From CAIKMD01 sp963729935 (GTDB taxonomy: Bacteria; Pseudomonadota; Alphaproteobacteria; ATCC43930; CGMCC-115725), in assembly GCA_963729935.1 (NCBI GenBank), contig CAVSPW010000004.1, positions 310,001 through 374,000 of the forward strand: a stretch of DNA of 64,000 nucleotides, given 5' to 3'. Position numbers and translations under genes: made by a program. The notes under the pieces were generated by a model. That model searched no databases. It had not been told where the DNA came from and saw only the letters and a program-made list of their open reading frames with translations. Of the stretch, positions 34,889-42,962 are shown one piece after another (positions within the stretch are counted from its first letter, which is position 1; every line of letters starts with the position of its first letter).

Positions 34889-36472
34889 TTCCTGAACAAA
34901 ACTGGGCACTGCCTCTGTTTGGCCCCCGGTTGCCTGCCGTAAGCCGCGCTCCAAGGCCCCCTTAGGCCCAAACATCCGCACTTCGGCGTCATCCACCTCG
35001 ATCAGATCGACGAACAGCCTGAGGTAGGCCTTGCGGGTGGCAATCGGGGCGTCGAGGAGCTGCTTCCGCATCTCCTCGCAGAACTCGTCAATCTGGTCCG
35101 GGGCGATGGCCGAGCGCGGAATCTGTCTCTGCCGCTCCGCAATGCCTTTGAGCCTGAGCGCCTCATCCCGACGCTGGCGCAGCTCTGACAAGCGATTGGT
35201 GAGCGTGTCGTCAAGCGAAGCAACGCCGCGCTCCACCATCTCGTAGAGGCGGCTTAAGGCAAGATCGGCCTCGCGTAGCTGGCGATCGGCCGCTTTCGCT
35301 TTCGACGCCCAGGCAATAGCGCCATCCTGGCTTTGCGCCTCATGCTCTGCCAGGAGCAACCGCAGACGCTCCGGGGTGAACACCCGGCGAGCAAGATGGT
35401 CGAGCACGAGCGTATCTAGAAAGGCCATCGGGACCGAACGGCCCTTGCATGCGGCCTTGCCAAGTCGGGCACAAGTCGAGCAGGTGTAATATCGATAGCG
35501 CCCACTCTTGCCGGTCCGGAGCTGCATGCCTCCGCCGCAGGACGCACACCGCGCCAGCCCCGTGAGCAGGACCGGGCTCGTGACGATCCGAGGGGCAATC
35601 TTTTTCGGGCTCCGCGCCGCTAGCGAGGCGCGGACGCGCGCGAACATTTCCCCGTCGATGATCACGGGAACTCGTACTTCAATCCATTCGTCCTTCGGCT
35701 TCGTCTCTTGGCTCTTGGTATCGAGCTGATTAAACCAGCTCCGGCCCGTGTAGGTTTCACGGGTGAGAATTCGATGGATTAGCCCCGTGCTGAACCGGCG
35801 CCCGCCGCGATAGCGTAGGCCCTTGCGGTTCAGGTGATCGGCGATGCCTTTCACGCCGAGCGGGGCGCCCGCGTTCCCTTCAAAGTGCAGCTTGAAGATC
35901 ATCCGCACAATCTCGGCCTCGCCGGGATCGATGGTGAGCCGTTTCTTGGCTTTATCGCCCCGCCGCTCGACCTCGGTTGTGCAATACCCGTAGGGTGGCA
36001 GGGACCCGTTCCAGAAACCTTGACGCGCGTTTTCCTTCATCGCCCTGAGCGTGTGCTTGCCGTTCTCCTTGCTTTGGTATTCATCGAAGAGCGCTAGGAT
36101 TTTTCGCACCAGCTGGCTCATCGGATCGTCGCCGGTCTCCTGCGTAATCGAGACGACCCTGACACCATGCTTTTGAAGACGGCGCAAATAGAATTCGAGC
36201 TGGAAGGCGTCGCGGAAGAAACGCGAGTAACTGTGGACGACGATGATATCGAAATCCCGGTCCGACCGAGACGCGGCATCAATCATTTCTTGAAACATCG
36301 CCCGCTTGTCGTCCGTCGCGCTCGCCCCGCGTTCTTCGAACTCCCGCATAACGGACCACCCCTTGCGTCGGCAGTAGGCTTCCGCCTGCCGCCGCTGGTC
36401 CGGGATCGAAAGTTCGTTGTCGGCTTGGCGCGATGTCGAGACGCGAAGATAAAAAGCTGCGAGAGGGTTCAT
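34832..36472 (-). CDS. large serine recombinase (site-specific integrase)
   Basis: This protein of about 546 residues has an N-terminal resolvase domain (MNPLAAFYLRVSTSRQADNE, with the nucleophile Ser in YLRVSTSRQ near residue 12), then VVHSYSRFFRDAFQLEFYLR. A recombinase domain follows (GYCTTEVERRGDKAKKRLTI; GVKGIADHLNRKGLRYRGGR), and a zinc ribbon with Cys pairs (LARCASCGGGMQLRTGKSGR; YYTCSTCARLGKAACKGRSV) and a C-terminal coiled coil. The start is ATG 36472 or GTG 36478, next to the upstream gene's stop. The last 19 residues or so read the antisense of tRNA-Glu (RPQGDSNPCYRRERAVS), so the natural C-terminus was probably changed or created by integration. Confidence 0.93.
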   Translation of the reverse strand: MNPLAAFYLRVSTSRQADNELSIPDQRRQAEAYCRRKGWSVMREFEERGASATDDKRAMFQEMIDAASRSDRDFDIIVVHSYSRFFRDAFQLEFYLRRLQKHGVRVVSITQETGDDPMSQLVRKILALFDEYQSKENGKHTLRAMKENARQGFWNGSLPPYGYCTTEVERRGDKAKKRLTIDPGEAEIVRMIFKLHFEGNAGAPLGVKGIADHLNRKGLRYRGGRRFSTGLIHRILTRETYTGRSWFNQLDTKSQETKPKDEWIEVRVPVIIDGEMFARVRASLAARSPKKIAPRIVTSPVLLTGLARCASCGGGMQLRTGKSGRYRYYTCSTCARLGKAACKGRSVPMAFLDTLVLDHLARRVFTPERLRLLLAEHEAQSQDGAIAWASKAKAADRQLREADLALSRLYEMVERGVASLDDTLTNRLSELRQRRDEALRLKGIAERQRQIPRSAIAPDQIDEFCEEMRKQLLDAPIATRKAYLRLFVDLIEVDDAEVRMFGPKGALERGLRQATGGQTEAVPSFVQEWRPQGDSNPCYRRERAVS

Positions 36473-36477
36473 AATCA

Positions 36478-36855
36478 CTACCTATCGTTGGCGCGCTTCG
36501 CTTTCAGCTTTTCGATGACGATATCGAGGAGCTGGCCTAGCATGAGGGCTTCTCCAATCCTGATTTCGGGACGGTCTCCCAGATCGTCCCTGACGCTCGT
36601 ATAGGTAACGGCCAGCGGGTGGTCCAGCGGCGCACGTAAGTCCTTGTCCGGACTCGCTTCGCTATCGCTAGCGGCTTGAGTGGCGGAGCGTTGAGACGCA
36701 AAAACTCTCCCGCTAGCGGGTTCGGCGCCCGGCTCAGAGCCGCTAGCGAGATCAGCGCGACGACCCGCAGGTTCCCTAGCGGGAAGAGCGTCTTTGGCTT
36801 CCTCTGCAGTAGAGCGCGACGCGGTGCTTGCCGCATTGTCGTTCGCGCTCACCAT
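36478..36855 (-). CDS. hypothetical protein of the tRNA-Glu element
   Basis: I do not recognise this 125-residue protein. Its ATG at 36855 (MVSANDNAASTASRSTAEEA) overlaps the rep stop codon, which favours translational coupling. The first 75 residues are Ala/Ser/Glu-rich and low-complexity; their DNA contains four copies of the CTAGCGG motif. The last 50 residues look folded (HPLAVTYTSVRDDLGDRPEI; GEALMLGQLLDIVIEKLKAK) and end in a basic helix. It may be a copy-control or accessory replication protein, but that is only inference from position. An upstream ATG at 36903 would overlap rep further. Confidence 0.6.
   Translation of the reverse strand: MVSANDNAASTASRSTAEEAKDALPAREPAGRRADLASGSEPGAEPASGRVFASQRSATQAASDSEASPDKDLRAPLDHPLAVTYTSVRDDLGDRPEIRIGEALMLGQLLDIVIEKLKAKRANDR
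36666..36783. repeat. cluster of CGCTAGCG palindromes
   Basis: Four copies lie within 118 bp: CGCTAGCGG (36666-36674), the perfect 12-bp palindrome CCCGCTAGCGGG (36709-36720), CCGCTAGCGAG (36740-36750) and the degenerate CCCTAGCGGG (36774-36783). Two further copies are at 35617-35628 in the recombinase gene and 38079-38090 at the 5' end of rep. Confidence 0.8.
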
Positions 36856-38111
36856 TGCCCGAGCCTCAATGCCGTCAATCGGCGCACGACATCGGCTTGC
36901 CATACGTCGCGGTTATGATGCGGTCTCAATACCGACATGAGCGCGCCCATCAGCTCGACAAGCGTCATCGGCGAACTGCGTTCGTCCCTCTCGCTGAGAA
37001 GCGCAGCTAGTCCTTTGAGGTTCCCATAGAGGGAGCGGCCCTGATAGTAGACCCGATCATTGAGCGAGCGTTTCGGATCAATCTCTCGGATGAGGCCTGA
37101 CTGGGGTAGCCCATCGATATGCTCCAACAAGGTTTCCCAGAGAGGATGCAACGGCCAACGTGCCCGGTTCGTGTCCTGCCCAGGCCGGCGCAGTGTCGTA
37201 TTGTTCGACGCAAGCTCGCGCAGCAGATCGTTTTGTAAGCCGTGCAGATCAGCAATCGTATCGATGCCGCCTTGATGCAGGCGCTCTCGGCGGACCTGAA
37301 GCTCGATACGCCAGACCTCATCGCGGCGGCCCCAGAGATCGAAGAACCAGAACTTTTGGCTTTGCTCTTCGATTTCCGCAACCTTGTCATAAACCCGGAA
37401 CACGACCGCGCCACGGCCCCGCGTGAATGTCTGCGCCGATCCGTTCTCGCGATGAATCGAATCCTTGCGCAGCCGACTGACGAAATCGTCGGCGGTAAAG
37501 TCGATGATCGGCAGGTGGTAGTCGAAAGCCCAATCGGCGCGCGACACGACCTCCGGCAGTTCGGCCGTGAGTTCGACCGAACGGCACCAGCTATCGAACC
37601 TCCGCAAGAGATCGTCAACACCGCACTGCCAAAGGAACTGGCTGGTGAACTGCACATGGCAACTCGGGCTCATGTTCTCGCCAAGACGCACTTCGAACGC
37701 CTCGTTTGATAGGACGTAGGCGTAAGGATGCTTGCCGTACGGCATGAGCGCGAAACGCTCGGTCCCCAGCCGAATTTCGGCAAGGTCTTGGCGTCGCGCC
37801 TCCTTCAAGCGTTCCTTGGTGTAAGAAAGCTCGTCGAAATCCAGCATGCTCTTGCGCAGATCGAAGTAGTACGACACGTACAAGCTATCGAGCCCGCAGA
37901 TCAGCAACTGCGGACGAGACGATTGCGCGGCGCTACGCTCTTCCGCGTCGGTTGAGAAGGGGGGCCCATTGGCGGCGCCGGCCGGCTCACGATTTTCCGC
38001 CTGCACAGCGTTTCTCCTTGTTGGTTGATCCGCCAACCGGAGTAACACACGTGCGACTCGGGATTTTTGGGCTGAAATCTCGCTAGCGGGTTTTTGGCCA
38101 CCAGCGACCAC
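36849..38111 (-). CDS. replication initiation protein, Rep_trans-like (rolling circle)
   Basis: This 420-residue protein resembles the replication initiation factor family of RCR plasmids and filamentous-phage-type elements. Key stretches are GLDSLYVSYYFDLRKSMLDF, then SCHVQFTSQFLWQCGVDDLL, FRVYDKVAEIEEQSQ and VWRIELQVRRERLHQGGIDT. The pairing of a Tyr-x-Lys-x-x-Glu segment with a downstream RIE..RRE is the family pattern; Tyr of RVYDK is the candidate nucleophile. The start is uncertain (GTG at 38111). The N-terminal 70 residues are low-complexity. A hairpin-rich region lies just upstream, where an origin would be expected. A chromosomally integrated element with its own Rep may excise and replicate as a circle. 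Confidence 0.75.
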   Translation of the reverse strand: MVAGGQKPASEISAQKSRVARVLLRLADQPTRRNAVQAENREPAGAANGPPFSTDAEERSAAQSSRPQLLICGLDSLYVSYYFDLRKSMLDFDELSYTKERLKEARRQDLAEIRLGTERFALMPYGKHPYAYVLSNEAFEVRLGENMSPSCHVQFTSQFLWQCGVDDLLRRFDSWCRSVELTAELPEVVSRADWAFDYHLPIIDFTADDFVSRLRKDSIHRENGSAQTFTRGRGAVVFRVYDKVAEIEEQSQKFWFFDLWGRRDEVWRIELQVRRERLHQGGIDTIADLHGLQNDLLRELASNNTTLRRPGQDTNRARWPLHPLWETLLEHIDGLPQSGLIREIDPKRSLNDRVYYQGRSLYGNLKGLAALLSERDERSSPMTLVELMGALMSVLRPHHNRDVWQADVVRRLTALRLGQW

Positions 38112-38244
38112 GAACCGTGAATTTTAGCCCGGCTCCTCGGACGCAATAAAATTTGCTGCGAACTCGAACAACCTAGAAAATAAATTTCATAAATGGCCTA
38201 CGGTTTACGTGACTACGCAGTACAGCCCCGCAACTCGTAAGGGA
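38112..38244. other. AT-rich region upstream of rep
   Basis: This stretch is clearly more AT-rich than its surroundings (38140-38205) and probably holds the promoter of the rep operon. No gene is visible. Confidence 0.45.
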
Positions 38245-38531
38245 GGCGCGCTCCGCGCCGGCCGGGGGCGTTGCCCCCGGACCCCCAGCCTCGCCGGCAG
38301 GCAGGGTGCGGGTCGGGCTTCGCTCCTCTCCGCACCCTCCCGAGAGCTTGGGCCCCTCCGTGGCGTCAAGGCCCTTCCACCCGCGCTCCGCGCTGCGCTT
38401 GTGCGCGCGGGTCCCTGCGAAGGGCCTTGACCCCCCTTCGAGGCCGAGACTCTTCCTCGACCTCCTCTTTGGCTCTGCAACGTTGCCTGGAGTATGTATT
38501 TTGAGCCCCCCGTGTTACTGATCACGGGGGG
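38245..38531. other. hairpin-dense non-coding region, candidate replication origin
   Basis: Five inverted repeats occur in 287 bp: GGCGCG/CGCGCC (38245-38259); CCGGGGGC/GCCCCCGG (38262-38280); AGGGTGCGG/CCGCACCCT (38303-38338); a 13-bp perfect pair GTCAAGGCCCTTC/GAAGGGCCTTGAC (38365-38377 and 38419-38431) that encloses a nested ACCCGCGC/GCGCGGGT; and CCCCCCGTG/CACGGGGGG (38506-38531). No convincing coding frame is present. Such density next to a Rep gene fits double- and single-strand origins of rolling-circle replicons. Confidence 0.6.
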
Positions 38532-38661
38532 GGCGAAGTCCCACATCAGTGCGACCAGTTATGATCGTGCGCCATCCCTGAGACAAATTGAGGCGGTCCG
38601 ATGCAGCGACATATGTCCGCGAGTTGCCGATAAGCAGACGCTTAAGATCGCGCTCTTCAAT

Positions 38662-38687
38662 GTCTGCTTTGTGCCAAATCCGGACGT
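38662..38687 (-). repeat. dispersed alphaproteobacterial repeat, copy 1
   Basis: This 26-bp segment matches, with 23 identities, the reverse complement of 45399-45424. In translation it reads VRIWHKADI, a motif I know from spurious small proteins in many alphaproteobacterial genomes. Confidence 0.6.
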
Positions 38688-38698
38688 TCTCTATCGGA

Positions 38699-39664
38699 TC
38701 AGCGGAATTTCCGTTCCAATGCAGCCGCCATTGGCCGCAGGCATTCGATGAACCGGCCAACCACCGGACTCAGTGTCCGATCGCGCAACGTCACGATCGC
38801 CAGCGGAGCATTAAGTATCGAGACATCGATGGGCAGCCGCTTCAACGCGAAATGGTCGGTCTCGAAAGCGTTGACTGAGGGCGTCGTCAGCAGGGTCAAG
38901 TAATCACCCGAGGCGAGCAGCTTTTGCCTTAGCTGCGGCGAATTCGCGATCACCTGGGCGCGCGGCGCTTCGAGTCCGTGGCTTGCAAAGGCGGTTCGTA
39001 GTTCCGTCTCCGCTTCGCCGGGCGTCGATACGATCCAGGGTGCCTCTCGCAACTCCGCAAGGCCGAGCTTGCGCGACCGTGCCCATCGACTCTGCGTGCC
39101 ACAAACGACGAAGCGTCGTTCTGTAAACAGCACCTCGGCCGCAACGTCGTTGCCAGCAATACCTCTGGGAATGCGGCCGACCATAAGGTCTACGGCGCGG
39201 TTGCGCAGCTCGGTAAATCGTCCGGACGAAGTGCTCGCGGAAACGACCTGGATGAAAGCGCGCGGATAGCGCTGCGTAAAATTCACGATCGCACCGCCGA
39301 CAAGTCCGGCAGTGACTGGCTCGGGCGCGCCGATCCGAACCTCACCGGCTTCGGGATCAGCGAGCGCATCAAGATCGCGCAAGCACTGCCTGAGTTCGTT
39401 TAGGGTGAGATGCGCGCTGCGCGACAAGACTTCCCCGTAAACCGTTAGTCGCGCGCCCGCAAAGTTGCGGTCGAGGAGCTTGACGCCGAGCGACGCTTCG
39501 AGATCGGCGATCGCTTTCGATACCGCCGGCTGCGAGATCGAAACCTCTTGCGCGGCTTTGGCCATACTGCCGGAATGCGACAGCGCGGTCAGCAATTCGA
39601 GGTCGCGCATGCGGAAATAGCGGCTGGCGCGTCGCTCGGACGCACGCTGCTGGGCGATAGCCAT
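38699..39664 (-). CDS. LysR family transcriptional regulator
   Basis: This 321-residue regulator has an N-terminal winged helix (MRDLELLTALSHSGSMAKAA; QPAVSKAIADLEASLGVKLL) and a C-terminal periplasmic-binding-protein-like effector domain (EVRIGAPEPVTAGLVGGAIV; VDLMVGRIPRGIAGNDVAAE). The start at 39664 gives the typical length; the frame continues upstream but that part is not conserved. It is divergent from the substrate-binding protein gene at 39786, the standard LysR-target layout. It is a paralogue of the LysR at 43625-44584: both have an N-terminal GSMAKAA helix and the same subfamily spacing. Confidence 0.94.
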   Translation of the reverse strand: MAIAQQRASERRASRYFRMRDLELLTALSHSGSMAKAAQEVSISQPAVSKAIADLEASLGVKLLDRNFAGARLTVYGEVLSRSAHLTLNELRQCLRDLDALADPEAGEVRIGAPEPVTAGLVGGAIVNFTQRYPRAFIQVVSASTSSGRFTELRNRAVDLMVGRIPRGIAGNDVAAEVLFTERRFVVCGTQSRWARSRKLGLAELREAPWIVSTPGEAETELRTAFASHGLEAPRAQVIANSPQLRQKLLASGDYLTLLTTPSVNAFETDHFALKRLPIDVSILNAPLAIVTLRDRTLSPVVGRFIECLRPMAAALERKFR

Positions 39665-39688
39665 GGAGTATATCCCTATCCGATTTCC

Positions 39689-39703
39689 ATAATTCCTGCT
39701 TAT
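39689..39703. promoter_or_regulatory. LysR-type T-N11-A operator
   Basis: ATAA and TTAT flank seven bases (ATAATTCCTGCTTAT), giving a T-N11-A dyad in the LysR/substrate-binding protein divergent region. TATACA at 39701-39706 is a possible -10 for the downstream gene. Confidence 0.5.
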
Positions 39704-39785
39704 ACACCGAACGATTAGTGTTGCGGGCATCAAACGCCGGCTGAGGGTGAACATCGAGGCTCGTACACCGGCACAGAGGGAGACT

Positions 39786-40814
39786 ATGATGCGCGTGATC
39801 AAGCAAGAAGTCGCAAGACTGCGCTGGAAAGCGTTGGCGTCGCTGGTAGCCACGGTTTTCCTCGCCTCAGGCGTTGCTGGGAAGGCGGCGGCCAACGAAC
39901 CGATCAGGATCGGCATGCTCAAATTGTCTCAGGGCGGGCCCGTCTTCATTGCGGCCGAGCGCGGGTACTTCGCCGCCGAAGGTCTCGATCCTCAGTTGAC
40001 TTATTTTACGTCGGGGCAACCGATCGCGCCGGCGACCGTAGCGGGCGACATCGATTTCGCCACCAGCGGTCTCACGGGTGCCTTCTATTCGCTCGCTTCA
40101 AAAGGCGAATTGCGCATTATTGCGGGGTTCCACCGCGAAGCCCGCGATTTCCACACGCAGGGGATCGCGGTTTCTCGAGCGGCGTTCGAGAGCGGGATCA
40201 AGACCGTCAAAGATTTCGCCGGTCGCCGCTTTGCGGTCTCGCAATTCGGATCGCCGGCACATTACAGCCTCGCGCTCGTGGCCGCGAAGAACGGCCTCGA
40301 TCTGAAAAGCATCCAAGTCATCCCCTTGCAGTCCATTCCCAATGTTGCAGCGGCGCTCGCCAGCAACCAAGCCGACGCAACGATCTTGCCAGTCGAAGCC
40401 CTAGCACATAGCAGCGCGATCCACATTATCGATTGGGTGGGAGATGAGGCGCCATTCCAGCTCGGCGCCGTGTTCACGACGACGAAAATTGCGAACGAGC
40501 GAAGCGCGATGGTGCAGCGTTTCCTGCGCGCCCTACGCAAGGGTATGAAGGACTATCACGATGCTTTCAGCGATGCTGCAGATTTGCGCCGCGACGGCCC
40601 AACAAGCGATGCGGTGATGCAGATTCTCAGCAAATATACGGGTGACTTGCCGGAGAATCTGAAGCTGGGTATCCCGTTCATCGATGCGCAAGGTCGGCTC
40701 GATGTGGATGACATTCACCAACAGATCGCCTGGTACAAGGGTCAGAACGTCATAAAGGGTGATATCGATGAGAACAGCCTGATTGATCGCCGCTACGTCA
40801 TCCCGCTGCATTGA
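39786..40814 (+). CDS. ABC transporter substrate-binding protein, NMT1/THI5-like (SsuA type)
   Basis: This 342-residue periplasmic protein has a signal peptide ending near GVAGKAAA|NEPIRIGML. NMT1-like features are VFIAAERGYFAAEGLDPQLT, the second-lobe segment IKTVKDFAGRRFAVSQFGSP and NVAAALASNQADATILPVEA. Such proteins bind sulfonates, taurine, nitrate-like or pyrimidine ligands for ABC importers. The start ATG at 39786 follows GAGGGAG. No permease or ATPase gene follows; the next gene is an ISL3 transposase, so the rest of the transporter may have been lost. Control is presumably by the divergent LysR. Confidence 0.9.
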   Translation: MMRVIKQEVARLRWKALASLVATVFLASGVAGKAAANEPIRIGMLKLSQGGPVFIAAERGYFAAEGLDPQLTYFTSGQPIAPATVAGDIDFATSGLTGAFYSLASKGELRIIAGFHREARDFHTQGIAVSRAAFESGIKTVKDFAGRRFAVSQFGSPAHYSLALVAAKNGLDLKSIQVIPLQSIPNVAAALASNQADATILPVEALAHSSAIHIIDWVGDEAPFQLGAVFTTTKIANERSAMVQRFLRALRKGMKDYHDAFSDAADLRRDGPTSDAVMQILSKYTGDLPENLKLGIPFIDAQGRLDVDDIHQQIAWYKGQNVIKGDIDENSLIDRRYVIPLH

Positions 40815-41070
40815 AAATGGCGTCCCCTAGGCGGATAGAGAGCCCGCCCGTTCCACCCCTGCCTATCACTGGCAGTGGGCCGCGCGGCCCGTGTGCCGGA
40901 GCGATGAAGGCGCTCTGGTGTCGAACACGCCTCATGTCCGAATCGGGTCGATACTGTTGATTAAGTCGGCGATTGTCAGGTCTTGGCTACTGATCGGCGC
41001 TGAGGCGGAGGATGTTTTTGGTGGGTCGGTACGCTTAATGTGTCAATTCGCTTCCAACCGTGACCCCCTT
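40815..41070. other. intergenic region before the insertion sequence
   Basis: No supported gene is present. It contains a 14-bp perfect palindrome GGGCCGCGCGGCCC (40877-40890) and a 12-bp segment (40816-40827) that is the reverse complement of the 3' end of tRNA-Glu plus two flanking bases. Confidence 0.5.
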
Positions 41071-41109
41071 TTCGCGTCCAATAATGGCTCTGACTTACTT
41101 TTGGTGCAG
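41071..41109 (+). repeat. left inverted repeat of the ISL3 element
   Basis: It begins TTCGCGTCCAATAATGGCTC and ends CTTTTGGTGCAG, and is the counterpart of 42749-42787. Confidence 0.85.
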
Positions 41110-41170
41110 CACGCAACGTATTGCGGGCTGGGGCTACAACCTGGTTCTACCCGTTGGGAGAACCCGCAGG

Positions 41171-42733
41171 ATGCAGCAGCAGTATTGGCGTCGTTATTCG
41201 TTGACCCCGGCCGGTCTCATTGTTGGCCGCGTCGAGATCGGACCGGACAAGATCGTCGCGATTGCGCGGTCGCCAGCAAGAATGTCGTTTTGCCCGAGTT
41301 GCGGCAATGCCTCGACGCGGGTTCATAGTCATTATCAGCGATCTCTGGCTGACTTGCCGGCGCAAGGTCGGTCTGTTGAGATCAAACTCAGCGTTCGCCG
41401 CTTTCGATGTGCGCAATCAACTTGCCCACGGAAGATTTTTGTCGAACGGCTCGATATGAGCATTGCGGTTCCATTCGCACGACGCACCGCCCGGATGGAG
41501 AACGTCGTTCATCGGCTCGGTCTCGCACTTGGCGGTCGGCCAGGACATAATCTCGCGGAAAGACTCGCCATCCTTGTCAGCAAGGATACGCTTTTGCGAA
41601 CGGTTCGACGCCGCGCCGTTCGTCCTGATTGGCCACTTCGTGCGGTTGGGATTGACGATTGGGCGTGGCGGCGGGGATGCCGATACGGAACCGTCGTTTG
41701 CGACTTGGAGCGACGCCGTATCGTAGCCCTTCTTCCGGACCGTCAGAGCGGTACTGCCGCTGCGTGGCTTCGGGATTATCCCGGGATCGATATAGTCGCC
41801 CGAGATCGCGGTGCCAGCTATGGCGAGGCGGCGTCCAGGGGCGCCCCACAGGCCATTCAGGTCGCTGATCGTTGGCATCTCGTCGAAAATGCAAGCACCG
41901 CTTTCCTCGACGTGGTGCGACAACATATGCGAGCCATTCGGGAAGTCTTGGCCTCGACCACCATTGATCCCACGGCGCTGACGAAAGCGGAACGACGGCA
42001 GTGGGATGGCTTTCAACGACGCCAGGAAACTGCGTATGCGGTCCTCGAACTGACACGCAAAGGCGTCACGATCAAGCAGATCGTTCGCCAGCTTGGCCTC
42101 GCTCGGAAGACGGTTCGGCGCATTGTCCGAGGTGGCGGCACGGACATATTCAGAATCCGCATCAGCAGTCTCGAACCCCATCTCGCAATCCTCGATGCAT
42201 TGTGGCACGACGGCTGCCGCAACGGCGCTGAACTCTGGCGCCGCCTACGAGCCCGCGGCTTTTCGGGATCTCGGCGTGTCGTGGCCGAATGGGCAACCAG
42301 GCGCCGCCTCGACGAAACCTCGGGGCTTGAGCAGAGACCAAGGAAACTTCCATCAGCGCGCCAGATTGCCCGGTTCCTCACAATCCAACGAGATCATATC
42401 CCTCGGGAACAAGCATACAGCATGCTTCGCATCGAAGACGGCGTGCCTGACTTGATCGTCGCCCGTGATCTCGTTGATCGCTTCCACGCCATGATCAGGA
42501 ACCGAAAACCAGAGGAACTCGATCCGTGGATCATCGCCGCGAAAAACAGTGCGCTTTCCTCCTTCGCAAATGGGATCGCGTCAGATCGAGACGCTGTCCA
42601 CGCCGCGCTCGTACATGCTTGGTCGAACGGTCAGACCGAGGGCCAAATCACCAAGCTCAAGCTCGTGAAACGGCAAATGTATGGCCGCGCTAAACTCGAC
42701 CTGCTCGAAGCCCGGCTCATCGGAGCAGCCTGA
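41171..42733 (+). CDS. ISL3 family transposase
   Basis: This protein of about 520 residues (ATG 41171, MQQQYWRRYSLTPAGLIVGR) has the N-terminal zinc-binding region of ISL3 transposases (SFCPSCGNASTRVHSHYQRS; RFRCAQSTCPRKIFVERLDM). The DDE catalytic domain has the first Asp in LRAVGIDDWAWRRGCRYGTV, the second in GIDIVARDRGASYGEAASRG, and the last Glu in HAWSNGQTEGQITKLKLVKR. A helix-turn-helix with KGVTIKQIVRQLGLARKTVR lies in the middle. The gene looks intact and may be active. It separates an orphan binding-protein gene from a GNAT gene. Confidence 0.95.
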   Translation: MQQQYWRRYSLTPAGLIVGRVEIGPDKIVAIARSPARMSFCPSCGNASTRVHSHYQRSLADLPAQGRSVEIKLSVRRFRCAQSTCPRKIFVERLDMSIAVPFARRTARMENVVHRLGLALGGRPGHNLAERLAILVSKDTLLRTVRRRAVRPDWPLRAVGIDDWAWRRGCRYGTVVCDLERRRIVALLPDRQSGTAAAWLRDYPGIDIVARDRGASYGEAASRGAPQAIQVADRWHLVENASTAFLDVVRQHMRAIREVLASTTIDPTALTKAERRQWDGFQRRQETAYAVLELTRKGVTIKQIVRQLGLARKTVRRIVRGGGTDIFRIRISSLEPHLAILDALWHDGCRNGAELWRRLRARGFSGSRRVVAEWATRRRLDETSGLEQRPRKLPSARQIARFLTIQRDHIPREQAYSMLRIEDGVPDLIVARDLVDRFHAMIRNRKPEELDPWIIAAKNSALSSFANGIASDRDAVHAALVHAWSNGQTEGQITKLKLVKRQMYGRAKLDLLEARLIGAA

Positions 42734-42748
42734 TCGAAACCCAAACAA

Positions 42749-42787
42749 CTGCACCAAAAGTGAGTCAGAGCCACTATTGCGCGCGAA
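42749..42787 (-). repeat. right inverted repeat of the ISL3 element
   Basis: It reads CTGCACCAAAAGTGAGTCAG on the plus strand at its inner end and is the counterpart of 41071-41109. Confidence 0.85.
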
Positions 42788-42962
42788 TTTACACCCCATC
42801 ATGCTGAAACTCCGTCGCTGTACTTCCAGCAACGGAATCACAGCGCGGTGCAGATCACGAGCCTTTTTTCAACAGCATCGACCCTGAGCGGACTTCAGTG
42901 GGTGCGAAAATCGCGCGCTTCGGTACAATCGGCTCGAACGGGAAGCAAAGGATCGCGAGGAC

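Larger units (their letters stand above)
34832..38531. mobile_element. integrated element at tRNA-Glu (serine recombinase + Rep)
   Basis: The element starts at the 3' end of tRNA-Glu and contains, in order on the minus strand, a large serine recombinase, an unknown 125-residue protein, and a Rep_trans-like initiator, followed by a hairpin-rich region of about 300 bp. Copies of a CGCTAGCG palindrome are spread through it. The three genes overlap or nearly touch, suggesting one transcript starting near 38.1 kb. The right end is not defined; I set it at the last large hairpin. No direct repeat of the tRNA end was found. No relaxase, portal or capsid gene is visible. Confidence 0.7.
41071..42787 (+). 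mobile_element. ISL3-family insertion sequence
   Basis: A single transposase gene is bounded by inverted repeats of about 39 bp. The left copy is 41071-41109 and the right copy 42749-42787, with 35 of 39 positions identical. The element is about 1.7 kb. The 8-bp sequences outside the repeats (ACCCCCTT and TTTACACC) do not match, so no target duplication is visible and the true ends may lie a few bases out. Confidence 0.85.

Noticed and set aside
40877..40890. GC palindrome GGGCCGCGCGGCCC
   Set aside because: No T-run follows, so it is not a convincing terminator; such words are expected at this GC content.
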